Of a DNA stretch of 64,000 bases, positions 41,155 to 54,999 are shown one piece after another. Each line of letters opens with the position of its first letter. Positions within the stretch are counted from its first letter, which is position 1. The stretch spans positions 5,796,001-5,860,000 of the forward strand of contig NC_135264.1 of NCBI RefSeq assembly GCF_964204865.1. The letters are read 5' to 3'. Under the pieces are notes generated by a model. That model saw only the letters and a program-made list of their open reading frames with translations. It did no database searches and was not told where the DNA came from. The DNA is from Styela clava. Its lineage: Eukaryota; Chordata; Ascidiacea; Stolidobranchia; Styelidae. Position numbers and translations under genes: made by a program.

Positions 41155-43029
41155 GTATGTTTTTAAAATCTTCTGAATCTTTCTAATTTACATTAATCAC
41201 AAACAAGTTAGAATACTATATTATAAAAATCGGTGAAGAAATAAATGATATAGAGGTGAATCCGCAACCCAATTTCTTGATTGCGGCATTATAAAATATT
41301 AAAATTAAAATATAAAACGGAAGATATCACCATAAGTTTTGTTTTACCAATTTTGCAGCAGATTGAAAACGCTTTTTAGACATTGTAAATCACAAAATTT
41401 GGTGTTATGTTAGAATTTCTTCAAAATATATGCCATAATAGTAACTGAAATCGAAACACAGTAAATTATTCACGCGATGTACCTTTTGTCTATTTTGCGA
41501 CTAACTACCTATGGAGCCGCATACGACGTTTTCTCGGTATGTGACGATATATAAAATAATTAATGCAAAATTTATCGATTGATTTTTTTTCGCAATAATT
41601 TAAATTACAATCGTTCGTATTTTGTCTATATCTTGGGATATTTCAAACGGTGAAACCTTAAAAATAATCAGAGTGACAGGCCTGCGGCGGGGCGGATTCA
41701 GTGTTGTTCCACTTGGTTTCATTGTTCTTCATTTCAAGTCCGCTGATTGACGCGGTAATTTTGAGTTGTAATGATTTTATATTGTCGTAAGACGTAAGTC
41801 GTCGCAACTGCAGGTTTCATTGAACACAATTAAGCCAATAAATACCGCATTTTAAATATTGCCGCATCAAGGGATGCAGCCAGGATTTTTCAATGGAGGT
41901 TACGTTGTAGCCCGTCTCTCTTTGCCTGATGGTGTTGGTGAATATTTTACAAGTCGTATTTTAAACGTCGACTATTAATCCGTAGTCAGCGGGTACCCGC
42001 ATTTGGAAATAAAACATTAAAAATTCGGGAAAATTAATTTCAGAGAGATGTCAGTAGTGTCATAATGGTTTATGTGTACAAAAATACGCTCGCATGTAGC
42101 GCCGATCAAATGCACGAAATATGAAACTATTACTTGGAATTTATTGTTATGAAGTTGAAGTTTTATTTCCATTCAATGATTATTTACTTGCGCCGTGATC
42201 ACTGGCGGGCAAAATCGTATTTTTTAATCGAGTTAATCGAATATTTTTAACGGACACCGAATAATCAGTATTGTCATTTTGAACGACATCAATTGGGATG
42301 TCGGCCGCCGAAACCATCGCCGTGACAATACTTTTTTTTTTCGGATTTTACTTGAACAGTGTGGCATTTTTATTTCATAATTTTGTCGTAATCGAAGGCC
42401 TCAGTGAATTATTTGTCACCGCGATCTTTTTGGCGGCCGACAATCCAATTAATATTGTTAGACTATATTTATAGCACTTTTTTATCCACTAGTAAATATT
42501 AATTATCACGGCTGATATCGTAGTTTTTATATTTCGGACATGATTGTGAGTTCACAATCACGTACAACAAGTGCATTCACAACACAAATTAATTTTATTA
42601 TGATTTCTATCTTCTGTGTAGGATTTCTATCACAGTTAGTAAATTACGGTCCCAATTTTAGGCGAACAATACCATCATTATTGACCCCAGGGTGCGATAT
42701 TTTTGAAGCGGATAGTTGGACATTTCTATGCGTTTAATTTTAGATCGAGTCGGTGTTACTTTTCGTGTTAAATAATAATTAAAGAACTTCGTAAATTGGT
42801 AATCACTACAATACTGTTGAATGTTCACGTAACTCAACATTGTTAAAACACTTTTTTAATTGATACTAACCCATGAATGAATCGGCAATAATGGCATTTC
42901 CACGTGGTTAAAATAATATTGTTTATGTATTTTTAATATAAGCTTATCTTTGCTTTACCTCTGTTAATAAGCATTTTTTGTGATTTGTAACTCCAAAACT
43001 TGATAATGAAACTATATATTTATTTTCAG

Positions 43030-43139
43030 TTTTCTAAGTCACTGCTTGAAAGAGTCATTGCATCAAACGGACATTGTTATTAGTCTGGTGCCTCACGGAG
43101 TGAGATGGAAGCCTATATAGTGTAAAGAGTAAAGAGCAA
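43030..43139 (+). other. Exon-like cassette, copy 3
   Basis: It lies between TATTTTCAG and GTATGA. In phase 0 it reads FSKSLLERVIASNGHCY and then stops. It lies at the left of the segmental duplication whose other half carries copy 4. Confidence 0.45.
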
Positions 43140-45483
43140 GTATGAAATCTTATAAATCTTTCAATTCATATTTTGTCCGGTATAAACTGATATATCATGT
43201 TAAATCCCGCTAGTCAGGAAGAACTGCAAATATTTGAATTATCCTCACAAGATGTCCATAATATTCCGCCCAATTTTATTTATATAATTTCGTAAAGTCA
43301 TATATTGCAATGGTTTCCACCCGCTAGTTCACGAGAGGTGTGCAGTTTTTAGCTGATATGCAATAAATGTTCCTGCTTTGTTAGTTTCGTATGCACAATT
43401 CCCGGAAAAGCCGCGGGTTATGTTTCTTTTCGGCGTTCTCCCATCGTTTGACAAGTATCAAAGTATGCGGCAGTCCGCCAGCAATCGGGTTATATTACTG
43501 GTAATGGGGCAATTGCGGCTGCATTAATACAATTAGTCGGGCCTCATTTTATAGTATTTTTTGTATTCGTACTTTATGGGTTTATTTCGTTGCCATAGCG
43601 TTTTGTTAGTTTTTCAATAGTCTATTCAATAGTCTATAAGAGTAGTTTTTAACCAGGGTTCAATCGACTTTTTGTTTTTTTGTTGGAGTAACAGGGGTTC
43701 GATGAGCTTCCTTCAAATTAAAGCAAGTTTTCTATTATGGGAATTTCTATCCCAGCGTCTACTAATTATGCAAATTTAACTACAATTCATCCCAGATATT
43801 TAAACTTACACTTTCAACAACTTATAAATTAGCGTTGCTGTTTGTATAGCGTTGCGCAGTTGTAAGTTTTAGTGAACCCGTCATCTCCACGGATGTCGCG
43901 AGATTTGGTGTTTGTGCTTATATGATAGTGGCTAATTAGCTATTGCTAATTACTAATGCCGTCTGTAGCAGTCACCGCGATCACGCGCTCGTTAAGAGCC
44001 GCCTTCTCAGCTTCTGTCGCGTAAAATATTCAATTCATGACAACCACGAGATTCTAAAATGTCCTTACGTATATATTAATTTTATTGTCCCCAACGCAAC
44101 TCGCGGTCTCGACTTTCTACGTCAAAATAAAAACATTACTGCCGTGGACATAAAACAATGAGATAAGCTGCCTGATATATTTAATTTTGATACGTATTTT
44201 TGCAATCTTGTGACCTCGTTATCGCCGTTAGTAAAATCTCGATATCTGATATAAAATCACGTGTAGTACAATTTTACTTCATACAATGAAAATAGATATA
44301 AAGTATACCAGTAAATCAAAAATACTAATTCACCGCCTCGAAATCCACGCCGAACAGTCGCCGCGATTGCGTCACTTGTTAAAAGAGCCGCCTTTTCTAA
44401 CGAAAAATGATTTTTCTCTTGCGCAAGGTAACCAATCTATGACCGATAAGGGCATATTTAAAATGCCCTGCTTTATTAATTTAATTGTCTTCAATTTAAC
44501 CTGCGGTTGCGCCGACAAAACAAGAGCCACTCTAAAACATCACGGAATTCCGCATAAAATTGTGTGGTAAACTGCCCTATTATGTATTATTTTGATCCGT
44601 ATTTTTTCTATTTTGCGAATTCGACAAATTTGAGATGTGCTTGTAACATTGACTCCGTTCAATCGCAATGCTGCCACTCCGATTATTTTTAAAGATAAAA
44701 GCTTTCGAAAAATCCGTAAATCTGCTGTAAATTCTCATGTAGTAAAATTTATTTCAGTGGAATAAAAATTGATGGATATACTTCAGATTAATTATCTTAT
44801 ATATCATCACTAGCAGGGGAAAAAACGCGTTTTCAACCTTGTTTAATGATAACACTAAAATTTTCAACGACAATTTTAAAGTAATGGTTTACCGCCTAAA
44901 TAGCACACTGATGAAATCAATCGGCGATTTTAGCAGAAGGCAATTGCACGCTTTTTCAGTTTTCACAATTCCGTGCGAGTACAAAAATAAAATAATTATA
45001 ATTGTTCCCCTGGCACAAATTTGTGATTTAGAGAGAATAAATACCAACGAGAAGGCGTTTACGGCGTAAATAACGCCGCCTCGATGAAAATATACGGCGA
45101 TTTTAGCAGAAAGCAATTGCACGTGTTATCGGCGACTTTTTCTGTTTTCGAAAAAATTCCAAAGGGGGGGGGGGGGGGGGTTCGACCCCGAATGGCTGCG
45201 CCACTGCAGACAGGTACGAATAGATTTGTTTGAATATATATCTAATTCATATCTAATTTATCAAATTACATTTTCGGTCATTCATAAACCCGAAACTTGA
45301 CATAGTTCATATCGTTCACATAATGTCATAGTTCGAAAAATTTTTGGTACATTCAAATTTCAACCCCCAAGCCGAAATTAGATCGAAATAATTAATATTT
45401 TTCTGAAATCAATCAATTTTTGTAAAATTTACCATCTTCGAATACTACATTGTGCCACCGCAAGTTTTTGTTGAATTAAGTTT

Positions 45484-45768
45484 TTGGACACGTCAGTGTA
45501 CATAACGATCGTTTCAATATTTTGTTGTTGTTTATGTTAGTATTCTTCTCTTTCGTCATGATGAAATCGCTTTTCTTTACGAATACTGAACAATTGCTTT
45601 GAAATTTTCAGTGGTTAAAGATTGATTTTTTTGCCAGAAGGCTATTACTTTTACTTATTTCAATTATTTCTGTGGACCTCAAAGATTCGCGTTTTTTATG
45701 TGTCGGAATAAAAAAATAGCGACACCTTGTGACGTGTCCAAATATTTGAGCACAGCTCTCTTGTTTAT
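45484..45768 (+). mobile_element. Dispersed MITE-like repeat, copy c
   Basis: It begins near TTTGGACACGTCAG and ends GTGACGTGTCCAAATATTTG then AGCACAGCTCTC. The paralogous site in the right-half duplicate (about 50335-50350) lacks it and reads straight from TTTTTGTTGATTTAAG to the CCTCGATTTGATGG block. The interior matches 17530-17870 and, inverted, 33700-34060. Confidence 0.65.
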
Positions 45769-48739
45769 ATTAGTCCTCGATTTAATGGAATATTCAAATA
45801 TTTCCCCGCTAGATCGGAAAAGTTTTTTTGAAAAATGAGAGATTTGATTTGAAATTAATGCTTTCATTGAATTGAATTTAAATCCGTCGTTAACAAATTA
45901 GTGGTTGTCCGGCTTGGGTTAGGTTTCGGGTTAGGAGAAATTGAAAAATTTGAAATCTGCATTCATGGGTGTTTTTTGAAATAAATGCTTTCGTTGAATT
46001 GAATTTAAATCTGTTAACTTAAATGCCCAACCCAGATTTGTATATGGTAAATTTTTATTTAAATACAAAAAATTCTGATAAATAATAATTTATTTCTAAG
46101 TCATTGTCGTGTGAATGTCTCAGTCGTACGAAAATACATTTGTGAATGTTAAATGATGTGAATTGTATTTTACTTTGAGTTAAACAGTAAAGATGCAAAG
46201 TAAGAATGTTAAGCTAAATAGTGGGGTAATGAAAGAAAATGTTTTAACAAAAAAGCGCTCGTTGTTTCCACGAATTTAAGAAATAAATGAAATGGTCACT
46301 TCTAATTCTCCGATGAAGCGTAGTAAATTGGTAGATTCGAAAACACGCAACATGAGGACTTTTTATCAAATCTTCAGAATTTTCAGATTTTGTCGCAACG
46401 ACACTGATCAGTTTGTTCTTCATTAGGGATTGCGAATACTTTAGAATAGTTATTTTTCCAACGCTGACACTGAATATTAATAGTTTCTAATATGTGTGTT
46501 GAAATGGTTTATTTTTGAACGAAAAATTAAAATGTTTTAAGCAAGCTGACAAGCTAGAAAAATTTTAGTTACACTGCACGCATGCCAGGTCATATTTAAT
46601 AATTCCTCGCTCAATCGTATGTTTTTCTTTTTTAGCTGATCCTCTGCTAATAAGTGCTAATACAATACAATGCAGCAATAATCGCTAAAGTCGTTCAGGT
46701 TCATTCTTGAGCCGTTTTTACAGAGTTTCTAACATTTCAAATTTTTCATTTTGTCAAGGCTAGTTTTTTATTTCACATTTTGTTTTGTCCCTGTACAAAA
46801 TATTTCATATAGTTTATAATTGTTATCAAATTGCTGTGTTTGATTATTGCTCGATCTGTTTATCCTCGGTTTGTGCGCTCGATATTCCAACGGTTGTTGT
46901 TCTGACTCCTTTTCAGAAGGTGCAGTCTGGTTGTCGGGTATTCAATGTAGTAAAAAAAAAAGATTTCTTGTGATTGGTTGCTAAATCTGTTCTAGGCTGC
47001 ACTGTTGTATATTTTACGCTTACACTGGATATTCATATTTTCCAGCGCATAGAAAACAATCCCAAACAGGCTGGCAAGGCATAAAATATCCAATTTACAT
47101 TGCACACATGCCGAGTCATATTATTTAAGCTTTTGCTTAATCGTTTGTTCTTCTATTTTAGGACATTTATAAACTCGTTTTTCCCTCTCAAATTGCTTCT
47201 AATTTTGAAGATGGAGAGTGTTAGAATATTTTAGGATAAAACACGTCCAATCAACTGTTAACTGAAGGCGCTTGTTGGATGTAATTGTGACAAAATTATA
47301 CAAGTTTGAGCTTTTAAAAAAAATAAAAATGCGAATTCTACTGATGGCTTTCATGTAGGTACATATTAAAACTCTTATTTTTAGTGCGATTGCTTTAATT
47401 AAAATCATCTTTTAAAATATGTTAACGTAACTATAAATATTATAGAAAACGAATCTCCCAAATCAAATAAACCCTCTTTGGGTTTAGTATAAATTTATAG
47501 AACGCCGTTAACATTATAAAGAGGAAAATATGGGATACCTGTAAAGAAGAAAAATGTCCGTCCATTTTATATTTCTACGAACATTTTCTGCAGTTCTTTG
47601 CGTTTCATACTTTTTCATTTCTTTTTGTTGTCAAGACTTTATGATTTTTTTTTACAGTTTTTAGCTCTTGGTTCAAAAAAGACCATAATATTATAGTGTG
47701 AATTTTTACACGCATTTTCTACTTGAGTCTCTCGCTTATCGTTTGTTCTCCTTTTCCCCCCTAATAATAGGTCATATATAAACTTGTTTTGGTATCACGA
47801 TGCCATGAAATAATAATGTCATTTGAACTTACGGGTTATGTTCTGATATTCGCGTTTTTTTACTGTAACTTGGTTCTAATTTGATTGCTCGATTCAAATT
47901 AGAAGGATTTTAAGTCGAATCACGTCCAAATATTAACTGAGGACAGCTAAACTAACCCAATATGATATGTTCATTTTGCAATATTATTTTTTGCCTTGAA
48001 TAGTAATTTTTTAACAAATGTTCATATAACTATCGTGTATTATTTACTTGTTTTATTTTATCATTAATTGCGGTAAATTGACTTTTCATTTATTTCAATT
48101 TCGGTTTGGAATGATTAAAATGATCAATGTCGTTATACAGTCAGTGCTTTTCAAAACTAATTTAAAAAGCTTTCGGTAAAAGGTATCGGGTATCGGTAAT
48201 ATCGGCAATTCGTATCGATATCGGCTAAATGTAGACTGATATTTTCAAGATAATTAACTTTTATTCTATTCCAGAATGTTTTAAAAAGTAGGTTGAAATA
48301 CTGACATGAAAATTATTTTTTGCTTGGAGTGATCGTGTTCGCGGTATTAGCCTCGTTAGGTAGGAACAATGTTGTTTCCCAACCGCGCGAATAGAAACGG
48401 GAATATGATTATGACACGATTTTAGCCATTTATCACCTCAACTAATTTGGCTATTTTTGCAGCGAATTTTTTATATTGACATTTTTAACATTGCACGGGA
48501 ATTATGAAGAAATATATCGAATGGGAATTTTTCGATGTGCAAAAAACAAAATACGACGTTATAATGGCTTAAATTCTGTGCACGCAACTCAGTATGTATC
48601 AGTTAGATAAAATGAGTGAACATTTATTTATTTTAACTATATCTCTTCTCTGTATTTCTGTCTTGTGAATTAAATAACTTGATAATGTCTTAGGTCAACG
48701 AAATTTAGTTCCACCTAAAGTAAGATGGACTCGGTATGC

Positions 48740-51700
48740 ACATAATATGGCATTAAATTGATATTTTTATGTATTTTTATTAAAAGATTACCTTTGCTTT
48801 ACCTCTGTCGAACAGCATTTTTTTGGGATTTATGACTCCAAAACTTGATAATGAAACCATATATTTATTTTCAGTTTTCTAAAACACTGCTTGAAAAAGT
48901 CATTGCATCAAACGGAATCGACAGTGTTAATTAATAGTATGGTGCATCACAGAGTTAGATGAAAGCCTATTTAGTCTAGAGAGTAAAGAGCAAGTATGTA
49001 ATCTTATAAATCTTTCAATTCATATTTTGTCAGGTATAAACTAATATATGATGTTAAATCCCGCTAGTCATGAAGAGCTGCAAATATGTGAATTATTCTC
49101 ACAAGATGTCCAAAATATTTCGCCCATTTTTTTTTATAATTTCGTAGAGTCATGTAATGCAATGGTTTCCACCCTCTAGTTCACGGGCGAGTGTGCAGTT
49201 TTTAGCTGGTATGCGATAAATTTTGCTAATTGGTTAATTTCGTATACATAATTTCCGGAAAGACGCGGGTTATGTTCCCTTTTGGGCGTTCTTCCATCGT
49301 TTGACAAGTATCGGCGTATGCGCCAGTCGCCATCAATGGGGTTATAATACAGGCAATGAGGGCATTTGCAGCTGCATTAATACAATTGGTCGGGCCTCAT
49401 TTCATAGTATTTATTGTATTCGTACTTCATGGGTTTATTTCGTTGCCATAGCGTTTTGTCAGTTTTTCAATAGTCTAGAACAGTAGTTTTTAATTAACCA
49501 GGGTTTAATCGAATTTTTGGTGTTTGTTGGTGTTGTTCCAGAGATTCGACGAGGTTCCTTTAAATTAAAACAGTTTTATATTATGGGACTTTTCTATCAC
49601 ATTATCTATTAATTATGCAAATTTAACTACAGTTCATCTCAGATATTCAAATTTAAACTTTCAACAACTAATAAATTAGCGTTGCTGTTTGTATACCGTT
49701 GCACAGTTGTAAGTTTTAGTGAACCCGTCATCTCCACGGATGTCGCGCGCTCTGGTGTTTCTGCTTATATGATAGTGCCCTTAGATGCTTTCTGATTATG
49801 ACTTTGAAACATCTTGGGTTGTTATGGCAAGCCAAGGATTTTCAACCTGAATCTTTTAATTTTCTATAACCTTGCACGAAATTATGCTTCCCCTTTATAA
49901 AGTCGGGAATTGGGCTCTCAATTACAACCATTTGGTACAATGGGGCTTGGCGGGAGCTTTCAGGATAGCGCAGGAGTTCGACAAGCTTGGAATGGTTAGG
50001 ATTTAGAATTTGGAAATTCTACGGAGTGTTGTTTTATTTGATGTTGCCTTTTTGCTACAGCAGACAGGTACAAATAGATTTGTTGAAATATGTATCCAAT
50101 TCATATCTAATTTATCAAATTACATTTTCTGTCATTCATAAACTCAAAACTTGACATAGTTTATATAGTTCACATAATTCCATAGTTCGAAAAATTATTG
50201 GTACATTCAAATTTTAACCCCCAAGCCGAAATTAGATCAAAATAATTAAATATTTTTCTGAAATCAATCAATTTTTGTAAAATTTATCATTTTCGAATAC
50301 CACATTGTCCCACCACAACTTTTTGTTGATTTAAGTTATTTATTCAATCCTCGATTTGATGGAATATTCAAATTTTTCCCCGCTGGGTCGGAAAAGTTCG
50401 AAATAATTCAATATTTTTGAAAAAACGTATAGTGCAATATACTAATTATTTAGATATATTACCACAGTTGTAAATGTTTCTTTGAAAAATGAGAGATTTG
50501 ATTTGAAAAAAATGCCTTCATTGAATTGAACTTAAAACTTGAAGCTTTAAAATAACAAATTAGTAGTTGTCCAGCTTGGGTTAGGATTCGGGTTAGGAAT
50601 AATTAAAAAAATTGAAATCTGCATTCGGTGGTGTTTTTTGAAATTAATGCTTTCGTTGAATTGAATTGAATTCTGTTGTTAACTTGAATGCCCGACCCAG
50701 ATTTGTCTTTGGTAAATTTTTATTTAAATACAAAAAATTCTAATAAATAAAAATAATTTATTTCTATGTCATTGTCGCGTTAATGTCTTAGCCGTACAAA
50801 AATACATTTGTGAATGCTAAATGATGTTTATTGTAAGAGTAAAACAATAAAGATGCAAAGTAAGAATGTTAAGCTATATAGTGGTGAAATGAAAGAAAAC
50901 GTATCAACAAAAAAGCGTTGGACGTTTCCACAAATTTAAGAAAGAAATGAAGTGGTCACTGCTAATTCTCTGATGAAGCGTAATAAATTGGTAGATTTGA
51001 AAGCACGCAAGATGGGGACTTTTAGGAGGTAAATTTCCAGAATTTTCTGATTTTGTCGCAGCGAACTTGATCAGTTTGTTTTTCATTAGGGATTGCGAGT
51101 ACTTTTGCAGAGCATTGCTGTATTATATATTGATATTTTGCGAAAATCTTAATCTATGTAATGAAGAGAGGTAAATGAACTGCAAAATTCTTGTTTCTAA
51201 CACCTCTTTTTACACAAAATTCTTCACACTATATCTCCGCCATAACGAAAACGCTTGATCAGATGTTTGAAAGCTGCACAGCAACAGATTCATAAAAAAA
51301 CGCAAGTTACTTTTCGGATTTTGTCTCCCTTATATTCTTCATTAGACACGACTTAGTTTTGGTGGGAAAAAATGTAAATCAAACAGCAGGGTTGTACAAA
51401 TTATAAAACAGGAAGACCAGAAAGAAATAACTGGGTGAAAAGTAATTACTTAGTATCTCACGAGCCAACATTGAGTTTCTCGTGGAATTTAATCGTATTT
51501 TCAACCCTAAATATTAACTTTTTAATATGCTTGTAGGAAGTAAAATGATATTTTCTGTTGTTTGCTGTCTAGTTCAGTTTTATTAGCTGAATTGTTATTT
51601 ATCCGACGCTGACACTAAATATTCATAGTTTCTAATATGTGTATTGAAATGGTTTATTTTTGAACGAAAAGTTAACAAGTTAAGTTGTTTTAAGCAAGCT

Positions 51701-53050
51701 GACAAGCCAGAAAAATCTTAGTTACACTGCACGCATGCCAGGTCATATTTATTAATCCCTCCTCGCTTAATCGTATGTTTTTCTTTTTAGCTCATCCTCC
51801 GCTAATAGGTGGTCATTTTGTACACGAAAGTCGTTCGGGTTCATTCGCGGGCCGTTTTTCCGGAGTTCCTAACATTTCAAATTTTTCATTTTGTCAAGGC
51901 TAGTTTTTTCTTTTACATTTTGTTTTGTCTCTGTACAAAATATTTCATATAGTTTTTGATTGTGATTAAATTGATGTGTTTGATTATTGCTCGATCTGTT
52001 TATAATCGGTTTGTGCGCTTGATATTCCAACGGTTGTTGTTCCGACTCCTTTTCAGAAGGTGCACTCTGGCTGTCGGGTATCCAATGTATTTCTTGTGAT
52101 TGGTTGCTAAATCTGTAGTAGCCTGCACTGTTGTATACTTGACGCTTACATAGAATATTCATATTTTCCAGCGCATAGAAAACAGTCCCAAACAGGCTGG
52201 CAAGGCAGAAAATATCCCATTTACATTGCACACATGCCGAGCCATATTATTTAGGCCTTTGCTTAATCGTTTGTTCTTCTATTTTAGCTGATCCTCTGCT
52301 AATAAGTGGGCATTTATAAATAATAAATAAAACACGTCCAGCTAACTGTTAACTGAAGGCGCGTGTTGGATGTAATTGTGACAAAATCATATCAGTCTGA
52401 GCTTTTAAAAAAATAAAAATGCGGATTCTACTGGCTTTCATGTAGGTACATCCTGAAACTCCTATTTGTAGTGCGATTGTTTTAAAATCAAATTCTAAAA
52501 TAAGTTAACGTGACTATAAATATTAAAGAAAACAAATCTCCCAAATCAAATAAACCCTCTTTTAGTTTAGTACAAAATATAAAACGCCGTTAACAATATA
52601 AAGAGGAAAATATGGGATACCTGTAAAGAAGAAAAACGTCTGTCCATTACATACTTCTACGAACATTTGTTTCTGTAGTTCTTTGCGTTTCATACTTTTT
52701 CATTTTTCTTGTTGTCAAGACTTTATGATAGTTTTTGATTTTACAGTTTTTTGCTCTTGGTTTAAAAAAGAACATAATATTATAGTGTGAAATTAAAAAG
52801 TAGGTTGAAATACTGATATAAAAATTATTTTTTGCTTGGAGTGATCGTGTTCGCGGTATTAGCCTCGTTAGATAGGAGCAATGCTTTTTCCCAACCGCGC
52901 TAGTAGAAACGGGAATATGATTATGAACTGATTTTAGCCATTCATCAGCCCAACTAGCTCAACTAATTTGACTATCTTTGCAACCTATTTTTTATATTGA
53001 CAATTTTAACATTACAAAAGTACAAAATACAATGTTGGCATGGCATAAAT
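48740..53050. repeat. Segmental duplication, right half
   Basis: This is the right-hand copy of the duplication. It carries its own extra segment of about 480 bases (about 51105-51590) relative to the left half, and lacks the MITE found there. The frame 51869-52231 on the minus strand has no family features and is poorly matched by its duplicate, so I treat it as chance. Confidence 0.75.
48875..48993 (+). other. Exon-like cassette, copy 4
   Basis: It lies between ATTTTCAG and GTATGT. In phase 0 it reads FSKTLLEKVIASNGIDSVN and then stops. It is the duplicate of copy 3, with substitutions that mostly preserve the early frame (KTLLEK against KSLLER). Confidence 0.45.
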
Positions 53051-54999
53051 TTCTGCGCACACAACTCGATTTATCAGTTGGATAGATTGAGTGAACATTT
53101 ATTTTTTTTAACACCTACAGTAGCCTAACCCGATGAGTTTTCTAACCGAACACCGATATAATTAACATCAGTGTACAATGTATTTAAATCGAAAAACGTA
53201 GCAGGATCCAAAACATTAATTTCTTTTTATCTGAAATATGGCTTTTTCAAATTTGAAAAATTGTGTGGCATGAATAATGCTTGCAAACTGTTACTTTAAC
53301 TTGTTTGGACTGAACACCTAAGATAATAATTACATAGCATGTAAATGTCGGCAATTTCTGCTTTAAAATATTAATATCGTCGTTTTATCGTTGTTGTCGG
53401 ATTGGTATCGGCGACAAAAGGTATCGGTACATCTCTTAGTTGGAATCTCTAGTATAATGTAATGGACGTTAATGTATTGTTTAAAATAGATATACACTTC
53501 ATGCGTTATTGTATCAAATAATATGTTGTAAAACAATGTACTCTTTTACTGCAAACCTCGTATGATATCAAATACCATCTTTAAGCCATCTCAAGCATGT
53601 AATAGTATGTTACACATACTACTACTAAGATTTATTTACTCAGCAACAGACAAAGTTTAATTGTTTTCTTCTGTATATATATTTGACCCGGAGTTATTTC
53701 AAAAGTTATCGGGCGTTGTACTTTCGGTGGATGACCGCTCATAGACTTCTCTCTTTAAGGCAATTCATCTTCTGTTCGTGGGGAGAAAAGAGGCATGTTG
53801 ACTTCAACAAAATCTTGTATCGATATTGTCTCCTCATATTCTTGTTTGTTTATAGTTATTTCGGATCATTGCAGGTCGGCTATTTAAAAGTTAATTCGCA
53901 TTGGAAGTTTGTCGTTCAAGTAGTGTCAATTTAATTGCTGTAATAATCGGATTGTTTGCTTGTTTTATATTTTGGTTAAATGATAGGGTTTATTCAAATT
54001 GCATAAATTAATGTTGCTATTGTTTGCATCTTTTGGAATTATGTATGTTGTAGACATACTTGGGTTGGTCGTAAACTTTAGCAACCCAATACATTATGAC
54101 CGAGTATGACAGATGTCGCAATATATTGGCTTATGTGAAAAGTAGGGTTAATTGTTTTGGCTTCTACATTATGCGTTTCGACCTCTACAATAATCATTTT
54201 TATCAGCACACTATTTCACGTTTTTTATCACATATTATTCGTTTCTCGTACTTTGGTTCATGTAGACTGGATATTTCATTGCCAGTAACAGACTTCAATC
54301 ATATTCAAAGATGTGTAGTAGTTAATATCGAGAAAACTGGCAGGTTATAAGTCTTAAGGGAGTTGATGTCGCGCAGCGTCACCGCCCAACACGTTATAGG
54401 CGTCTTGTAGAGCCTCATCATACGTAATAAGTTGCTCATAGTTTACTTCCTCTACTATAAAAGTGCATAAGAAATAAATGTATATATACTTTTACAGGAT
54501 TCTTCAATTATGGAACTTGACGAATCTTTCTGTTTTTCAAAAGAAAATACAACTCAATTATTTGAATAAGAAGAAGAGTTTTATTAAACATAACTGAGAT
54601 GTGCTAGCCAACAAATGCATCGAGTCCACACACAAGACTTTGATATAGAAAAATAGACTGATGTTTGAGACTGTATTTCATTGCCATACGTACTTTAAGC
54701 TCGTATGTATGTGCACTGATTACTAATATTAGATCGCAAACAAATGCATTGGGCAGCAGATACACATGTCTTTTATATCAAATAAGACTGTTGTTTAAAA
54801 CTATACCAAAATGTCATACACACTGTAAAAGAATTATATGCGGAAGTTTGACATGGGTCGACCCGTGAGGAACTAAATATTTATGTAATCTGAATATTTG
54901 CAAACGGATTTTTGATTGTATATTTATTAATGAATTAAATCATAGCTCAGAAAAATAAATACAATTGTTATTTGTATTCTAACACCCTGCAATGCAATC
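53051..54999. other. Intergenic, no supported gene
   Basis: Several short open frames (53683-53934, 54096-54350, 54665-54868) have no motifs, no splice context and AT-driven composition. Nothing was assigned. Confidence 0.4.

Larger units (their letters stand above)
37381..42899. other. AT-rich intronic/intergenic DNA with exon-like islands
   Basis: No complete gene was found. Islands with splice-like borders are 38313-38428 and 41037-41154 (cassette copies), 40376-40415 (GTCTCTGGGATGGGAAGG between TTTTCAG and GTAAAA) and about 40593-40645 (GATAAGCATAGC..., between TTTAG and GTAATT). About 39360-40100 contains diverged repeats of a TTTCCAATAA(T/C)GATATTAT block. The rest is featureless. Confidence 0.4.
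42900..48610. repeat. Segmental duplication, left half
   Basis: Blocks 42900-43920, 45205-47700 and 48285-48610 match 48740-49775, 50055-52790 and 52795-53050 in the same order and orientation. Left-half-specific DNA includes 43920-45200 (with internal repeats of a GTCACCGCGAT...GAGCCGCCTT block at about 43970 and 44360), a 17-base G run at 45164-45180, the MITE at 45484-45768, and 47700-48285. No protein gene is supported. Confidence 0.75.

Noticed and set aside
45164..45180. 17-base G run as a regulatory G-quadruplex
   Set aside because: A single homopolymer with no surrounding gene; it may also be a sequencing-length artefact.
51869..52231. 120-codon minus-strand frame as a protein gene
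   Set aside because: No motif or signal is recognisable, and the duplicated segment at 46.7-47.1 kb does not keep the frame open.
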